Origin: an uncultured Prevotella sp.
GTDB lineage: Bacteria > Bacteroidota > Bacteroidia > Bacteroidales > Bacteroidaceae
Reading direction: 5' to 3'
DNA length: 61,403 nucleotides
Assembly (NCBI GenBank): GCA_937907705.1
Contig: CALCVP010000021.1
Coordinates: 1 to 61,403, forward strand
In this document: in pieces, positions 35,900 to 45,592 of the stretch
Layout: every line of letters begins with the position of its first letter
Numbering within the stretch: position 1 is the first letter of the stretch
Position numbers and translations under genes: made by a program
Notes under the pieces: generated by a model
Databases searched by the model: none
Seen by the model: the letters and a program-made list of their open reading frames with translations, nothing else
Told to the model about the DNA's origin: nothing

Positions 35900-37774
35900 T
35901 CAATCTTTGTTTTCTGCATCAATGGCTTTTATCTTGTTTTTCACAAGTTCCATATCATCCTTGAGTTTTTGTACCTTTCGGTTCATTTCATCGATAAGGC
36001 TATTGCCTTTCTTGCTGCTCACATTCAAGAAGCCAAGATTGTTCTCATAAGTCTGAACTTCTTGCTTCAGTTGCTCATAACGGCGCATCAATCGGCCACG
36101 CTCATTATCCAAGGCGTCTGCACCTTTCTCTGCTACGGTTTTCAAGTTGTTCTTGAATTTATCAAGACGACGCTTGGCTGTCGTTACATTCAAATCTTTA
36201 TACAACTTGTCAAGTACCTCATGGTATTCAGCATAAAGCTTGTCTTTCTCCTTATAGGGTACATGTCCTATGCCATTATACTGGTCTATCAAAGCACGTA
36301 CCTTCTCTTGCAGTCCTTCCTCTGTGCTTTCTGCCAATTTTTTCAGTTGTGTTATGAGTTCACGTTTTTTCTCCAAATTGGTACGTTCCTCATTGCGAGT
36401 ACCGGCATTCACGCTATTACGAGCTTCAAAGAAATGGTTACATGCTGCCAAGAAGTCATTCCATAATTTATCGCCCAACTTTTTAGGAACCATTCCTATC
36501 GTTTTCCACTCCTTCTGCAATGCTATAAGCTTGTCACTGGTAGCTTTCCAATCAGTGCTGTCTTGCAATGCTTGTGCTTGCTCTACGAGTGCCTTCTTGC
36601 GGTCTGCATTCTCGGCGAACTTCTGTTTTAACTCTTTAAAGAACTCGGCCTTAGCATTGAAGAATGTATCGCAAGCAGCACGGAAGCGCTCAAATATCTT
36701 CACATTCATCTTCTGTGGAGCAAAGCCAATTGCCTTCCATTCTGTCTGTATAGCGATAATATCCTTTGTCCTTTTCTCCCAATCGCTGGCTGTTTTTATT
36801 GGTTCTTTGGCAATCTCTTCCACCTTCTCGCAAAGAGCGGTTTTCTTGGCCAAATTGTCTTCTTCCTTAGCGCGCAGTTCTTCAAAGTGCTGTTGGTGGC
36901 GTTTGTTGATAACTGTTGATGCAGCCTTGAAGCGTGTCCACAGTTCTTCACGCAATTCTTTTGCCACAGGACCTGTCTCACGATATTCCTGATGCAGTTT
37001 CTGCAACTGGTGAAAAGCACTGATTATATCATCTTCCTTTGCCAGATTCTCTGCTGCTTCACAAAGCTTTGTCTTGATTTCAAGGTTTTTCTTGAAATCA
37101 TATTCCCTTGCTTCACTGTTCAGCTTGAGCAAATCATAATATTGTTCAACATAGAGTTGGTAGTTATTCCACAAGTCTTTTGCCTTATCTGCCGGAATAA
37201 GTTTAATGTCTTTCCACTCTTGCTGCAATTTTTTAAACTCTTGATAAGACTTGTTGGCTTCCTCCGGTGAAGTTGCCATCTCTTTTATTCTGTCTATTAT
37301 ATCGAGTTTTTTCTTGAGGTTTTCCTGTTTCTCTTGTTCTTGCTCCATGAACACCTTTGCGCGTTTTTCCTTAATGACGCTCATTTCTGCCTTAAAAGTT
37401 TCTTCGTCTTCATCAGGCAACACCTTATATAAAGCAGGATCACCGCCATTTTCCATATACGCTTTCATGTCAGCTTCTCTCTCAGCAAAATGCATTTTAT
37501 AAAAGGCCGTTTTCAGGTAGTCTATTTCTTCTTTCTGAGGAGTGTCTTCGCTTTGTGCAATTTCCTTCATCCTCTCTACTACCTCTTTTTTGCTTTTATA
37601 TACTTTTTTTATCTCCTGTGCCTTGTCACTTTCTACTTGTGCTTTACTTTCTTCAGCACCGTTTTCAGCAGTTGTTTCAGGCACAGTAGGTGTCTGAGCG
37701 TTATTGTCTGAAGACGCAACGTTCAGTCCTTCCACATTCTCTTTATCGAGAGTCTTTTCTTGAGAGTCCATCAT
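35900..37774 (-). CDS. DUF349 repeat protein
   Basis: The product is 624 residues from MMDSQEKTLDKENVEG; the longer frame adds 30 residues that do not look like family sequence. It is almost entirely helical and highly charged. An acidic N-terminus comes first. Then several DUF349 repeats follow, each recognisable by a W-K-x-I-G or W-K-x-x-G type turn (LQQEWKDIKLIP, QTEWKAIGFAPQK, QKEWKTIGMVPKKLGDKLW, IDQYNGIGHVPYKEKDKL). The C-terminus is a coiled coil (RLMRRYEQLKQEVQTYENN). It is cytoplasmic. The function of DUF349 is not well established. Confidence 0.85.
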   Translation of the reverse strand: MMDSQEKTLDKENVEGLNVASSDNNAQTPTVPETTAENGAEESKAQVESDKAQEIKKVYKSKKEVVERMKEIAQSEDTPQKEEIDYLKTAFYKMHFAEREADMKAYMENGGDPALYKVLPDEDEETFKAEMSVIKEKRAKVFMEQEQEKQENLKKKLDIIDRIKEMATSPEEANKSYQEFKKLQQEWKDIKLIPADKAKDLWNNYQLYVEQYYDLLKLNSEAREYDFKKNLEIKTKLCEAAENLAKEDDIISAFHQLQKLHQEYRETGPVAKELREELWTRFKAASTVINKRHQQHFEELRAKEEDNLAKKTALCEKVEEIAKEPIKTASDWEKRTKDIIAIQTEWKAIGFAPQKMNVKIFERFRAACDTFFNAKAEFFKELKQKFAENADRKKALVEQAQALQDSTDWKATSDKLIALQKEWKTIGMVPKKLGDKLWNDFLAACNHFFEARNSVNAGTRNEERTNLEKKRELITQLKKLAESTEEGLQEKVRALIDQYNGIGHVPYKEKDKLYAEYHEVLDKLYKDLNVTTAKRRLDKFKNNLKTVAEKGADALDNERGRLMRRYEQLKQEVQTYENNLGFLNVSSKKGNSLIDEMNRKVQKLKDDMELVKNKIKAIDAENKD

Positions 37775-37944
37775 ATAACTTTTTTTAGTCCATGAATTGG
37801 TTTTCCATGTCAACCATAATAATAAGATGCAAATATGTTTGTTATCTTCTTTTTTTATAAACATTCTGCACCATTAGGGTTGCAAACTTAAATAAAATTA
37901 TTGTAAATACCTAACCAATATTAAAAAAATATCGTTTTTTCCGT

Positions 37945-38880
37945 TTAAATAAGCCTTTTATGGCGGAAAATCCACCATGAGATACCTGATATCAAAACAG
38001 ATGCAACAATAGCGATAGCAAAGCCATACTTATTGTTTTCCATGCCATTAATCAGGTTCATGCCCAGTAAGCTGGCTATCAACGTAGGAAACATTAGAAT
38101 GATAGAAACAGAGGTAAGCGTACGCATCACCGTATTCATGTTGTTGTTGATAATACTTGAATAGGTGTCCATTGTCGATTCCAAAATATCCGAGTAGATA
38201 CTTGTAGTTTCTCTTGCCTGGCTCATCTCGATATTTACGTCTTCTATCAAGTCGGCATCCAGTTCGTCAACCTGTAGTTTAAACTTCAATTTAGCCAAGA
38301 GATTTTCGTTTCCACGTATTGAAGTGATAAAATATGTCAATGAATCCTGTAGTCTTGACAATCCTATCAGAGACTCATTGTTCACCTCTCTGTCAAGATT
38401 TCTTTTGGCTTTTTCTATCAAACTGTTGATTTGTTTCAGGCGTTTCAGATACCATACTGCCGATGAAAGGAACAGACGGAATATCATGTCTACATAATCA
38501 GTAAACCCTTCGCCCCTTTTCTGCTGATAGCTTACAAAGTCTATCATCATGTTTGTTTCATGAAAGCAAACGGTTATCGTTACATCACGCTTATGGATAA
38601 TGCCCAATGGCACTGTTGTATAAGGGGTACGCGAACGTATTTCTTTCACGAAAGGAATACGCAAGATGATAAGCATCCAGCCGTCATCATATTCATAACG
38701 GGCACGCTCATCATTATCACTAATGTCAGAAATAAAATAGTCGGGAATATTAAATTCACTCTCCAGCATACGCTGGTCTTCTTCTGTGGGACATGTTACT
38801 TGTATCCAGCAGTTAGGCTCCCATTTGTCAATAGCCTTCAATCCATTGGTTGTGTTCCAGTATGTTCTCATTTTTGCCAA
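37945..38880 (-). CDS. corA: CorA-type divalent cation channel
   Basis: The 311-residue protein has a long soluble N-terminal part with coiled helices (residues 1-245) and two C-terminal membrane helices. The pore signature LLGMNLINGME follows the first helix and a basic tail (FRHKRLI) follows the second. CorA channels carry Mg2+, some Co2+ or Ni2+, across the inner membrane as pentamers. The residues after GMN differ from the classical MPE loop, which is common in distant CorA proteins. It appears to be a single gene. Confidence 0.88.
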   Translation of the reverse strand: MAKMRTYWNTTNGLKAIDKWEPNCWIQVTCPTEEDQRMLESEFNIPDYFISDISDNDERARYEYDDGWMLIILRIPFVKEIRSRTPYTTVPLGIIHKRDVTITVCFHETNMMIDFVSYQQKRGEGFTDYVDMIFRLFLSSAVWYLKRLKQINSLIEKAKRNLDREVNNESLIGLSRLQDSLTYFITSIRGNENLLAKLKFKLQVDELDADLIEDVNIEMSQARETTSIYSDILESTMDTYSSIINNNMNTVMRTLTSVSIILMFPTLIASLLGMNLINGMENNKYGFAIAIVASVLISGISWWIFRHKRLI

Positions 38881-39157
38881 TCCTCCGAATGATTATTTTG
38901 GGCAGGGTCAGCCATCAGAGACTATACCTCTGCACCTACAACTTCATATTTTCCGCGTGATAATCGTCCATTTGAATTTATGTTTTTTTTTGCGTGTGCA
39001 AAGATAGTGTAAAAATCTGATTAAGCGAGTAAAACGGTTATAAAATTCGCATCTTCCTATGTGAATATTTCATTAAAATAGAGCAAAATGTGAAAAGATT
39101 TGGCATGATACCTCCTTTAGTATCCATTCTATATGCTCAAACAAGCTTTTGAAAAGT

Positions 39158-39691
39158 TTATTCCTTCACAATGGTGATAATGGAATCTCCGTCAAACTCT
39201 TGCTTCTCCCAATAGATATGGGTGCTTTGCTTAGGTTGGTGCTTGCTCCACCAAAACGAATGATTGAAGTATATGGTGTCTTTCTTGCTGTTGTCGTTCC
39301 AATCTATAACGATACGTTGGCGCTGATAGTTCTGGTCTCCTTTAAATTCGCCCAACGAAAGATAATATTTTCCTTTGTGCTCCAAACCTCTCAACCCATA
39401 AAACTCTGTATATATGGCACGTGTTCCACGCACGACAGGCACACCAGAGTCTTTGGTCAGCACTATATTACCAAATGTAACCTTTATGCCGTTGTTTGCT
39501 ATGGTATTGGGATGGGCAGGGTCAAGCAAATCATTACCTTGACTGTCTGTTACAGCAAAGTTGATATTAAAAGGCATAATGTCCCATATTTCGCCATCAA
39601 GAGGTCCATCATCATCAGATGATGAGCAAGCAGCAAGTATCCCTGGCAGCAAAAAGAAAAACGGCAATAGAATGGTATTATATTTTTTCAT
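39158..39691 (-). CDS. Small lipoprotein of unknown function
   Basis: The product is 177 residues from MKKYNTILLPFFFLLPGILAAC, with a lipobox LAAC followed by SSSDDDG. This Ser/Asp-rich start is typical of Bacteroidota outer membrane lipoproteins. An upstream in-frame Met would add 22 residues and bury the signal. The mature part is beta-rich with a conserved-looking GEFKGDQNYQRQRIVIDW stretch. No family is recognised. There is no close partner gene; the neighbouring pepD is on the same strand, about 325 bp upstream. Confidence 0.7.
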   Translation of the reverse strand: MKKYNTILLPFFFLLPGILAACSSSDDDGPLDGEIWDIMPFNINFAVTDSQGNDLLDPAHPNTIANNGIKVTFGNIVLTKDSGVPVVRGTRAIYTEFYGLRGLEHKGKYYLSLGEFKGDQNYQRQRIVIDWNDNSKKDTIYFNHSFWWSKHQPKQSTHIYWEKQEFDGDSIITIVKE

Positions 39692-39952
39692 AATAGTAGT
39701 TCTTTGGTCAACAATAATCATATTATCAACAAGTAGAAATTCTGAATGGACACGCATCTACAAACTTGTTGTTGCAACAGAAGCCTTCAAAGCACCTTGC
39801 ACTTTCTCTTCGTCTGCCTGCCCAGTTTCTCTCAATTGTGCAGCTCGCTACGCTTTCACTTCCAACTGATACATACACCGGCAAAATACAGTACAAGCTT
39901 CAGTAAAGTGGGCTCTGACGCTGAGCGGATTTGTATCTCAATACATTTTTAT

Positions 39953-39993
39953 AGACAGATGACATTGCATTGTCAAAGCAATATCACCTGTCT
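39953..39993 (-). terminator. Possible terminator of pepD
   Basis: Imperfect hairpin: AGACAGATGA-ATTGC arm (39953-39967) pairs with GCAAT-TCACCTGTCT arm (39978-39993). The T run is weak. Confidence 0.4.
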
Positions 39994-40015
39994 TGTTTCA
40001 ATGAGAATGTCGCCT

Positions 40016-41476
40016 TTATTTTGCGGGAATTTCCTCAAGTGTCTTCGTAAGCAAAGCCCAGAATTTAGGAGCTGAAGGCCAATAAGCACGCTCATTAGGA
40101 GTGTGAGGCGACAGCAAAGTAGGACCGAAAGAGCAAATGTCAAGACCTGGATACTTTGACAGTATAATACTACACTCCAAACCAGCATGTACTACCTGAA
40201 CAGTAGGTTCCTGATTAAACAGGTCTTTGTATATACCATGCATTACCTTTACCAATTCGCTGTCAGGATTTGGATCCCAACCGCCATAGGCTCCACTGAA
40301 CACCACTTTCATTCCTGCCATACTAAAGCAGCTTTCCAATGATGTAGCCAGCTCATTGCGCACACTCTCACTTGAGCTACGTGCCAATATTTTCACCGCA
40401 GCCTGGCCGTCAGCAATAGCCACAATAGCCAAGTTAGATGAGGTTTCCACTATATTTGGGATAGAAGGTATGTAGCGCCATACGCCATTATGAGCAGCAT
40501 ATATAGCATCTACAAGGTTGTCTTGTATCTCGTCCGGCACCCATGTCTCAGGAGCTTCCACCTCTGCTACCAATACTTCTATATTGTTTTCAATGCCTTT
40601 GTATTCATCGTTGAACACTTTCTTATAGTCTGCCGCCAGCTCTACAAGTGCATCTTTATTCTCTTTTGGTACTGCCAGCACAGCTTCAGCCTCAAATGGG
40701 ATAGCATTGCGCATATTTCCACCCTGCCACTCTGCCAGACGAGCGTCAGTCTCTGCAATGGCATCACGCACAATACGCACCAGCATCTTGTTGGCATTGC
40801 CGCGTCCCAATCCTATCTCAAGACCAGAGTGTCCGCCCTTCAGCCCTTTGACGGTAATTCTCAAGGCTGTCATGCCTTCGTTGTCAGCTTCTTCGGGCTT
40901 ATAGCCTAAGGTAGCAGTAATGTCTACACCACCGGCACTGCCTATAATCATCTCACCTTCGGTCTCAGTGTCAAGGTTGAGCAATATCTCACCTTCCAAT
41001 TCGCCTTCAGGCAGGTCATTGGCACCATACATGCCAGTCTCTTCATCAGCAGTGATAAGCGCTTCTATAGGACCATGCTTCAAGCTCTTGTCTTCCATGA
41101 TAGCCATAATGGCTGCCACGCCCAGCCCATCGTCAGCGCCAAGGGTTGTGCCTTTAGCTTTCACCCAATCGCCATCTATATAAGTCTGTATAGGATCCGT
41201 CTCAAAGTTATGAGTGCTGTTTTTCTCTTTCTGAGGCACCATATCCATGTGGGCTTGCAGGATAGCTGTCTTGCGGTTTTCCATACCTTCAGAAGCAGGT
41301 TTACGCATCACGATATTTCCGGCAGGATCTTTAAAAGCTTCTACACCTGCCTGCTTGGCAAAGTCGAGTAAGAATTGCTGCACTTTCTCCAAATGTCCTG
41401 ATGGACGTGGAACCTGTGTCAAAGCATCGAAATTGCGCCATAAGCACTCTGGCTTAAGATTTTTTATTTCGCTCAT
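40016..41476 (-). CDS. pepD: Aminoacyl-histidine dipeptidase (M20 family)
   Basis: The 486-residue di-zinc peptidase cleaves X-His and related dipeptides in the cytoplasm. Metal-site motifs: LQAHMDMVPQ near residue 81, LGADDGLGVA near residue 116, TADEETGMYGA near residue 147 and LDTETEG near residue 172. A dimerisation domain lies in the middle, and the last metal His comes from LLSPHTPNERAYW near residue 457. It ends 59 bp before nothing coding on the same strand, and follows the flippase-like gene by about 60 bp, so the two may be co-transcribed. Confidence 0.93.
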   Translation of the reverse strand: MSEIKNLKPECLWRNFDALTQVPRPSGHLEKVQQFLLDFAKQAGVEAFKDPAGNIVMRKPASEGMENRKTAILQAHMDMVPQKEKNSTHNFETDPIQTYIDGDWVKAKGTTLGADDGLGVAAIMAIMEDKSLKHGPIEALITADEETGMYGANDLPEGELEGEILLNLDTETEGEMIIGSAGGVDITATLGYKPEEADNEGMTALRITVKGLKGGHSGLEIGLGRGNANKMLVRIVRDAIAETDARLAEWQGGNMRNAIPFEAEAVLAVPKENKDALVELAADYKKVFNDEYKGIENNIEVLVAEVEAPETWVPDEIQDNLVDAIYAAHNGVWRYIPSIPNIVETSSNLAIVAIADGQAAVKILARSSSESVRNELATSLESCFSMAGMKVVFSGAYGGWDPNPDSELVKVMHGIYKDLFNQEPTVQVVHAGLECSIILSKYPGLDICSFGPTLLSPHTPNERAYWPSAPKFWALLTKTLEEIPAK

Positions 41477-41535
41477 AGTAATATAATTTAATATGTTAAG
41501 AATTGTATTTTCTGTTTTTTCCTTTGCTTTCGGCT

Positions 41536-42555
41536 CTATACCAAGGTAGCTGCCGCTTCTTTACGGGCAGACAGCTTGCGGGTAAAGGCCAATGCCAACC
41601 AACCATATATGCCCAATATTATGACCAGCATGGTCTGGACTGTATGCACTATCAATACAAAATAGAGTGCATTCACATCGCTCACTCCATAAAGCATCAG
41701 CATGGTCTTCACGGCAAAATGCCATGGACCTGCGCCATTAGGGGTGGGCACTATCACGGCTATGCTTCCCACAATAAAGGTTACCAACGCACAGTTGAAA
41801 CCTAAATGGGCTGTAAAGTCAAAGCAGAAGAAGGTAAGATAGTAATGCAAGAAATAGCATACCCATATACCTAACGTATAGAATACGAAGAGTGGAATAT
41901 GCTGAATGTTCTTCAGCGACATTACACCTTGCCATATACCGCTTAACGTTGCCTTCACCTTGTCGTAGAACGACAGCTTGCGCAGTAGCAGGTAGCCCAA
42001 CAGCAGTACAGCCATTCCACATATAAAGGTTACTAAATAGCCAGTAGCAGAGAAACTGCCCAAGAGCGTGTCGATGCTGGTACCGGTGCGCAAGAAGAAA
42101 GTAGTAAAAACTTTCATCTGCAACAGTAGGGTCAATCCAGTCATTATCAGCATTAACAGGGTATCTATGGCCCGTTCTGTCACCACGGTACCAAGTGCCT
42201 TTGGAAAGGATATGCCATCGTATCGCTTCAATACTCCACAGCGTGTAAATTCGCCAATGCGCGGCACTACCAAACTGGATGCATACGACAAGAAGATAGA
42301 ATTGACACAAGTAGCCATGCGCGGATGCTCGCCCACGGGATCAAGGGTCTGGCGCCAGCGCCAGCCTCGAAACGTCTGAGCTAAAATGCCAAACGGAAAC
42401 GACAGCAACATCCATGTCCAGTTCATGCCGTCAAGCAAGATATTTTCTATGCGTCTGAAATCAAAATCTCTATACATCCAATAGAGAATGGCTCCGCCCA
42501 ACAGCAGGGGCAACAGCATTTTGAACGCACTGATTACGTATTTCTTCGTTTTCAC
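41536..42555 (-). CDS. Flippase-like / lysylphosphatidylglycerol synthase TM-region protein
   Basis: The 339-residue protein has about eight hydrophobic helices and belongs to the AglD / UPF0104 type (LPG synthase TM region). Signature segments: FRGWRWRQTL near residue 62, SSLVVPRIGEFTRCGVLKRYDG near residue 95 (first 20 shown in part), TERAIDT, and TPNGAGPWHFAVKTML near residue 271. It has no catalytic C-terminal aminoacyl-transferase domain, so a role in flipping or moving lipids is more likely. Role is inferred from family only. Confidence 0.82.
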   Translation of the reverse strand: MKTKKYVISAFKMLLPLLLGGAILYWMYRDFDFRRIENILLDGMNWTWMLLSFPFGILAQTFRGWRWRQTLDPVGEHPRMATCVNSIFLSYASSLVVPRIGEFTRCGVLKRYDGISFPKALGTVVTERAIDTLLMLIMTGLTLLLQMKVFTTFFLRTGTSIDTLLGSFSATGYLVTFICGMAVLLLGYLLLRKLSFYDKVKATLSGIWQGVMSLKNIQHIPLFVFYTLGIWVCYFLHYYLTFFCFDFTAHLGFNCALVTFIVGSIAVIVPTPNGAGPWHFAVKTMLMLYGVSDVNALYFVLIVHTVQTMLVIILGIYGWLALAFTRKLSARKEAAATLV

Positions 42556-42857
42556 TCTACTTTATTTTTACACACCAAACGCACATCATTGTCAATATCT
42601 GCACACAGAAGCACAAATTCCGCCACACATTCACATTGCGTGGCGCAACAGCAAAGTTAAACTCTTGACGGGAATACTGCCTACATTTTGCACTGTGATG
42701 TGTTTATTTTATTGCAAACTTACATATTTTTTTTGAAAATGCGCTATTTGCTACCAATAATTAATGTATCCTGCATTTAACTTTTTACAGTTTTAGGCAG
42801 GTGTCATGAATTAGTGGCTAAAATGTTTCAAAGTTAGTAATATTGCAATTCCTACAC
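42556..42857. other. Spacer with no gene seen
   Basis: AT-rich, no convincing ORF or structured element on either strand. Confidence 0.4.
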
Positions 42858-42894
42858 AAAAGGGGTACCGACACAATGCGTTCGACACCCCTTT
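42858..42894 (-). terminator. Probable terminator of the TlpA-like gene
   Basis: AAAGGGGT (42859-42866) pairs with ACCCCTTT (42887-42894), with further pairing inside; T run is short on the minus strand. Confidence 0.55.
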
Positions 42895-42976
42895 CTTATC
42901 ATTATTTACGCCTTGAACATATATTTCTGCAACCGGAATAGGCGTTCAAGGCTAAACAAATCAATGTAAAAACTAC

Positions 42977-44062
42977 TTAAAAGCCATAAATCTCTTGCAA
43001 CTTCTTGCCCAAGGCTTCGCCTCTAAGGTCAACAGCTACAATCTTTCCACTGCCGTCAAGCAAGAAGTTTGACGGAATACTGCTGATGCCATACTGTACA
43101 GCAGCCTGTGAACGCCAACCTTTTAAATCGCTCAGTTGTGGCCATTTCATACCTATATTCTTGATAGCAGCTTTCCAAGCCTCAGCCTTTTGGTCGAAAG
43201 AAACGCCTATCACCTCAAAGCCTTTGCCGTGATATTTCTCATAATTGGCCACCACATTGGGCATTTCTTGGCGGCAAGGACCACACCAACTCGCCCAAAA
43301 GTCTACCAATACATAATTGCCTTTGCCACAGAAGTCGCTCAACTTGCGCATTACTCCTTTGTCATCGGCCATTGACATATCCTCAAACTGCTTGCCGGGA
43401 CGGCGCTTCTCCAGCCCAGCCAAAGCACGCTTGGCACCTGACAAAATAGGATGGTTAACATAAGGTTTGTCTGCCGACAATGCACTTTTCAGCTGGTCAT
43501 AGTCCAATTCATAATAAACACGGCTCAAGAAAAATGCTGCCAACACATTGCTTTGATTGTCATTGACAGCTGTTCTCATCTCATTGTCTATTTTATTGCT
43601 CAAGGTATCAAGTTGACTCTCCATTGCTTTCAGCTTAGCATCATCAGCTTGACTGGCTTGTTGGCGCAACTTCATATAGTTGCCATACACCTCCATCAGT
43701 TCTGCATTTACCTTGGTAATCTTGTTAAAGTAGGTATTAAAACGCTTGGAAAGGTTTGAACCTTCTATTGTTTGTGCTATAAGATTCGCTTTCACGGGCG
43801 TGCCGTCTACCATATAAGCTACCGTCTGCATGCTGTTCTTCAAGCCAATGGTGGCAAAACTGTTTTTAACAGCCTTGCCATTGTAACTGAATTTTCCGCT
43901 TGTTACCTTGGCACTGTCGACTGGTGTGTTACCTCCATTATAGAAAAAGTACACCCATTTCTGATCCGCAGGTGCCGTTCCACTTACTTTCACCACTGTT
44001 TCTTGGGCATGTGCTGCCAATGTTGCGCAGGCAACCAAGACCATTGTCAATAGTTTCTTCAT
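42977..44062 (-). CDS. TlpA-type thiol oxidoreductase with DUF4369 domain
   Basis: The product is 361 residues from MKKLLTMVLVACATLAAHAQ, a clean signal peptide; the longer frame adds 19 residues of Asn/Lys-rich leader. N-terminal residues 20-130 look like DUF4369 (VKVSGTAPADQKWVYFFYNG). A helical linker follows, then a thioredoxin-fold domain with the active site VDFWASWCGPCRQEMPNV near residue 260. It is expected to reduce disulfides in the periplasm. Upstream lie four 11-bp repeats (44127-44170) that could control it. Confidence 0.88.
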   Translation of the reverse strand: MKKLLTMVLVACATLAAHAQETVVKVSGTAPADQKWVYFFYNGGNTPVDSAKVTSGKFSYNGKAVKNSFATIGLKNSMQTVAYMVDGTPVKANLIAQTIEGSNLSKRFNTYFNKITKVNAELMEVYGNYMKLRQQASQADDAKLKAMESQLDTLSNKIDNEMRTAVNDNQSNVLAAFFLSRVYYELDYDQLKSALSADKPYVNHPILSGAKRALAGLEKRRPGKQFEDMSMADDKGVMRKLSDFCGKGNYVLVDFWASWCGPCRQEMPNVVANYEKYHGKGFEVIGVSFDQKAEAWKAAIKNIGMKWPQLSDLKGWRSQAAVQYGISSIPSNFLLDGSGKIVAVDLRGEALGKKLQEIYGF

Positions 44063-44126
44063 GTCATTTTGATTTTTATTGTTCTTGTTTTCTTCATTCA
44101 GAAAGGCTTTCTTCTCCATTCTGTAC

Positions 44127-44170
44127 TGTTCAAATGCTGTTCGAACACTGTTTGAATACCGTTCAAACGC
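44127..44170. repeat. Four 11-bp direct repeats upstream of the TlpA-like gene
   Basis: TGTTCAAATGC, TGTTCGAACAC, TGTTTGAATAC and CGTTCAAACGC begin at 44127, 44138, 44149 and 44160, exactly 11 bp apart (about one helical turn). Each has a TTCRAA or TTYGAA core. Read as RNA on the minus strand they fold into two adjacent hairpins with 5-nt loops. Confidence 0.7.
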
Positions 44171-44240
44171 ATTGCAGCAAAGGCCCTTTCTTATCCCTGT
44201 CTATGGCTACATGCTGTGTATCCATAGCCTTTGGAAAATG

Positions 44241-44248
44241 CAAATTTA
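44241..44248 (-). promoter_or_regulatory. Possible -7 element of the TlpA-like gene
   Basis: TAAATTTG on the minus strand; no good -33 partner. If used, the 11-bp repeats at 44127-44170 would fall in the transcribed leader. Confidence 0.35.
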
Positions 44249-44338
44249 TACAAAAAGGCAACAACTCGATTGCTATAATAGTTAAAAGTAGCAAAACACA
44301 TGCTGGATAACACTAACCCAAAAGCCGTCTCATGAAGT

Positions 44339-45433
44339 CTATTCCCGCTCGTCTCTCAGCTGTATATCGTGCTGACACCGCTCTATCAATATCTCCATTA
44401 AGCGTGAAATGCCATAATCCTCCAAGCTGTCTTCATCTACCCACACATAATCTGGTGGCAAAGCTGGCTGCTGTTTCAATTCCATCAGATAGCAGTCTGC
44501 CAATAACACACGATGCGTCAGCACATGCTTTACGCCCTGTACCACTAACTTCAATTGATAAGTAGAAGGGGGCAGGTGTAGCTGTTCCACCACTTCGGCT
44601 GCCGATGCTGGCTTTTCTGCCATGTGCACAGAGGCATTGTAGAGTTCAAACAGTCCCTGCCATATATCGCCCTTGCCCCGCTTGCGGATAGCCACTTGCC
44701 TGCCACAGCGCAGATACACGTATGTAAGGTACTGTGTAACAGGCTTTAGTGTCTTCTGCTTAACGGGCAATTGCGCCACTGTTCCCTCGCTCAATGCCAA
44801 GCAAGAAGAAGACAACGGGCATAAAAGACACTGTGGAGCAGTGGGCGTACACTGTATGGCACCAAAATCCATCATGCCTTGATTATACGCAGAAGCATGA
44901 TTGACAGGTAAAAGTTGCTGCGCCAAATCAGCAAACTCTTTCTTGCCCTGTGCGGAATCGATAGGGGTGGAAATGCCAAAATAGCGCGACAGCACTCTAT
45001 ATACATTGCCATCGACTACCGCTACCGGTAAATGAAAGGCTATGGAGCCTATGGCTGCTGCCGTGTAAGGCCCCACCCCTTTGAGCTTGCGTATCTCTTC
45101 GTAAGTGTCAGGAAAGGCTCCATGCTGAACAATCTGTCTGGCAGCCGCCAGCAAGTTGCGTGCACGGCTGTAATAACCTAAGCCTTGCCACAGTTTAAGT
45201 ACCTCATCTTCTGATGCCGCAGCCAGTTGCTGCACTGTAGGAAAACGCTGCATAAAGCGCTGCCAATAATCCATGCCCTGCACTATGCGTGTCTGTTGCA
45301 GTATGATTTCGCTGAGCCAAATGGCATAAGGGTCGTTGGTATTGCGCCAAGGCAGCTGTCTGCCATTCTCGGCAAACCACGCCAGTATGGTGTAGGCAAA
45401 CCTTGTAGAGACATTATTCTGCTTATCTGTCAT
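44339..45433 (-). CDS. mutY: A/G-specific adenine DNA glycosylase
   Basis: The 364-residue enzyme removes adenine paired with 8-oxoguanine. The N-terminal domain has LPWRNTNDPYAIWLSEIILQQTR, split near residue 22, then the helix-hairpin-helix LKGVGPYTAAAIGSIAF near residue 118 with the catalytic Asp in PVAVVDGNVYRVLSRYFG near residue 137. The 4Fe-4S cysteines follow in CTPTAPQCLLCPLSSSC near residue 200. The C-terminal NUDIX-like domain checks the opposite base. It lies downstream of the short leader/RNA unit at 45553-45907 on the same strand. Confidence 0.95.
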   Translation of the reverse strand: MTDKQNNVSTRFAYTILAWFAENGRQLPWRNTNDPYAIWLSEIILQQTRIVQGMDYWQRFMQRFPTVQQLAAASEDEVLKLWQGLGYYSRARNLLAAARQIVQHGAFPDTYEEIRKLKGVGPYTAAAIGSIAFHLPVAVVDGNVYRVLSRYFGISTPIDSAQGKKEFADLAQQLLPVNHASAYNQGMMDFGAIQCTPTAPQCLLCPLSSSCLALSEGTVAQLPVKQKTLKPVTQYLTYVYLRCGRQVAIRKRGKGDIWQGLFELYNASVHMAEKPASAAEVVEQLHLPPSTYQLKLVVQGVKHVLTHRVLLADCYLMELKQQPALPPDYVWVDEDSLEDYGISRLMEILIERCQHDIQLRDERE

Positions 45434-45552
45434 AAAACATGTATCTTCTATTTTGCTTGAACAAGTCGGTGTCTGGAATTATTTTTTATGAAATACACCT
45501 GACTAAGAAAGTGTAAAGGTAACAATAATGTGTCTACTGCCCAAGCGGCAGA

Positions 45553-45592
45553 CATAAAAAATAATCGAGAATCTTTCAACAAGACTCCCGAT
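45553..45592 (-). terminator. Rho-independent terminator of the short RNA unit
   Basis: On the minus strand a 12-bp stem (45592-45581 with 45575-45564, two G-U pairs) has a 5-nt loop and is followed by ATTATTTTTT. It lies about 120 nt upstream of mutY. Confidence 0.8.
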
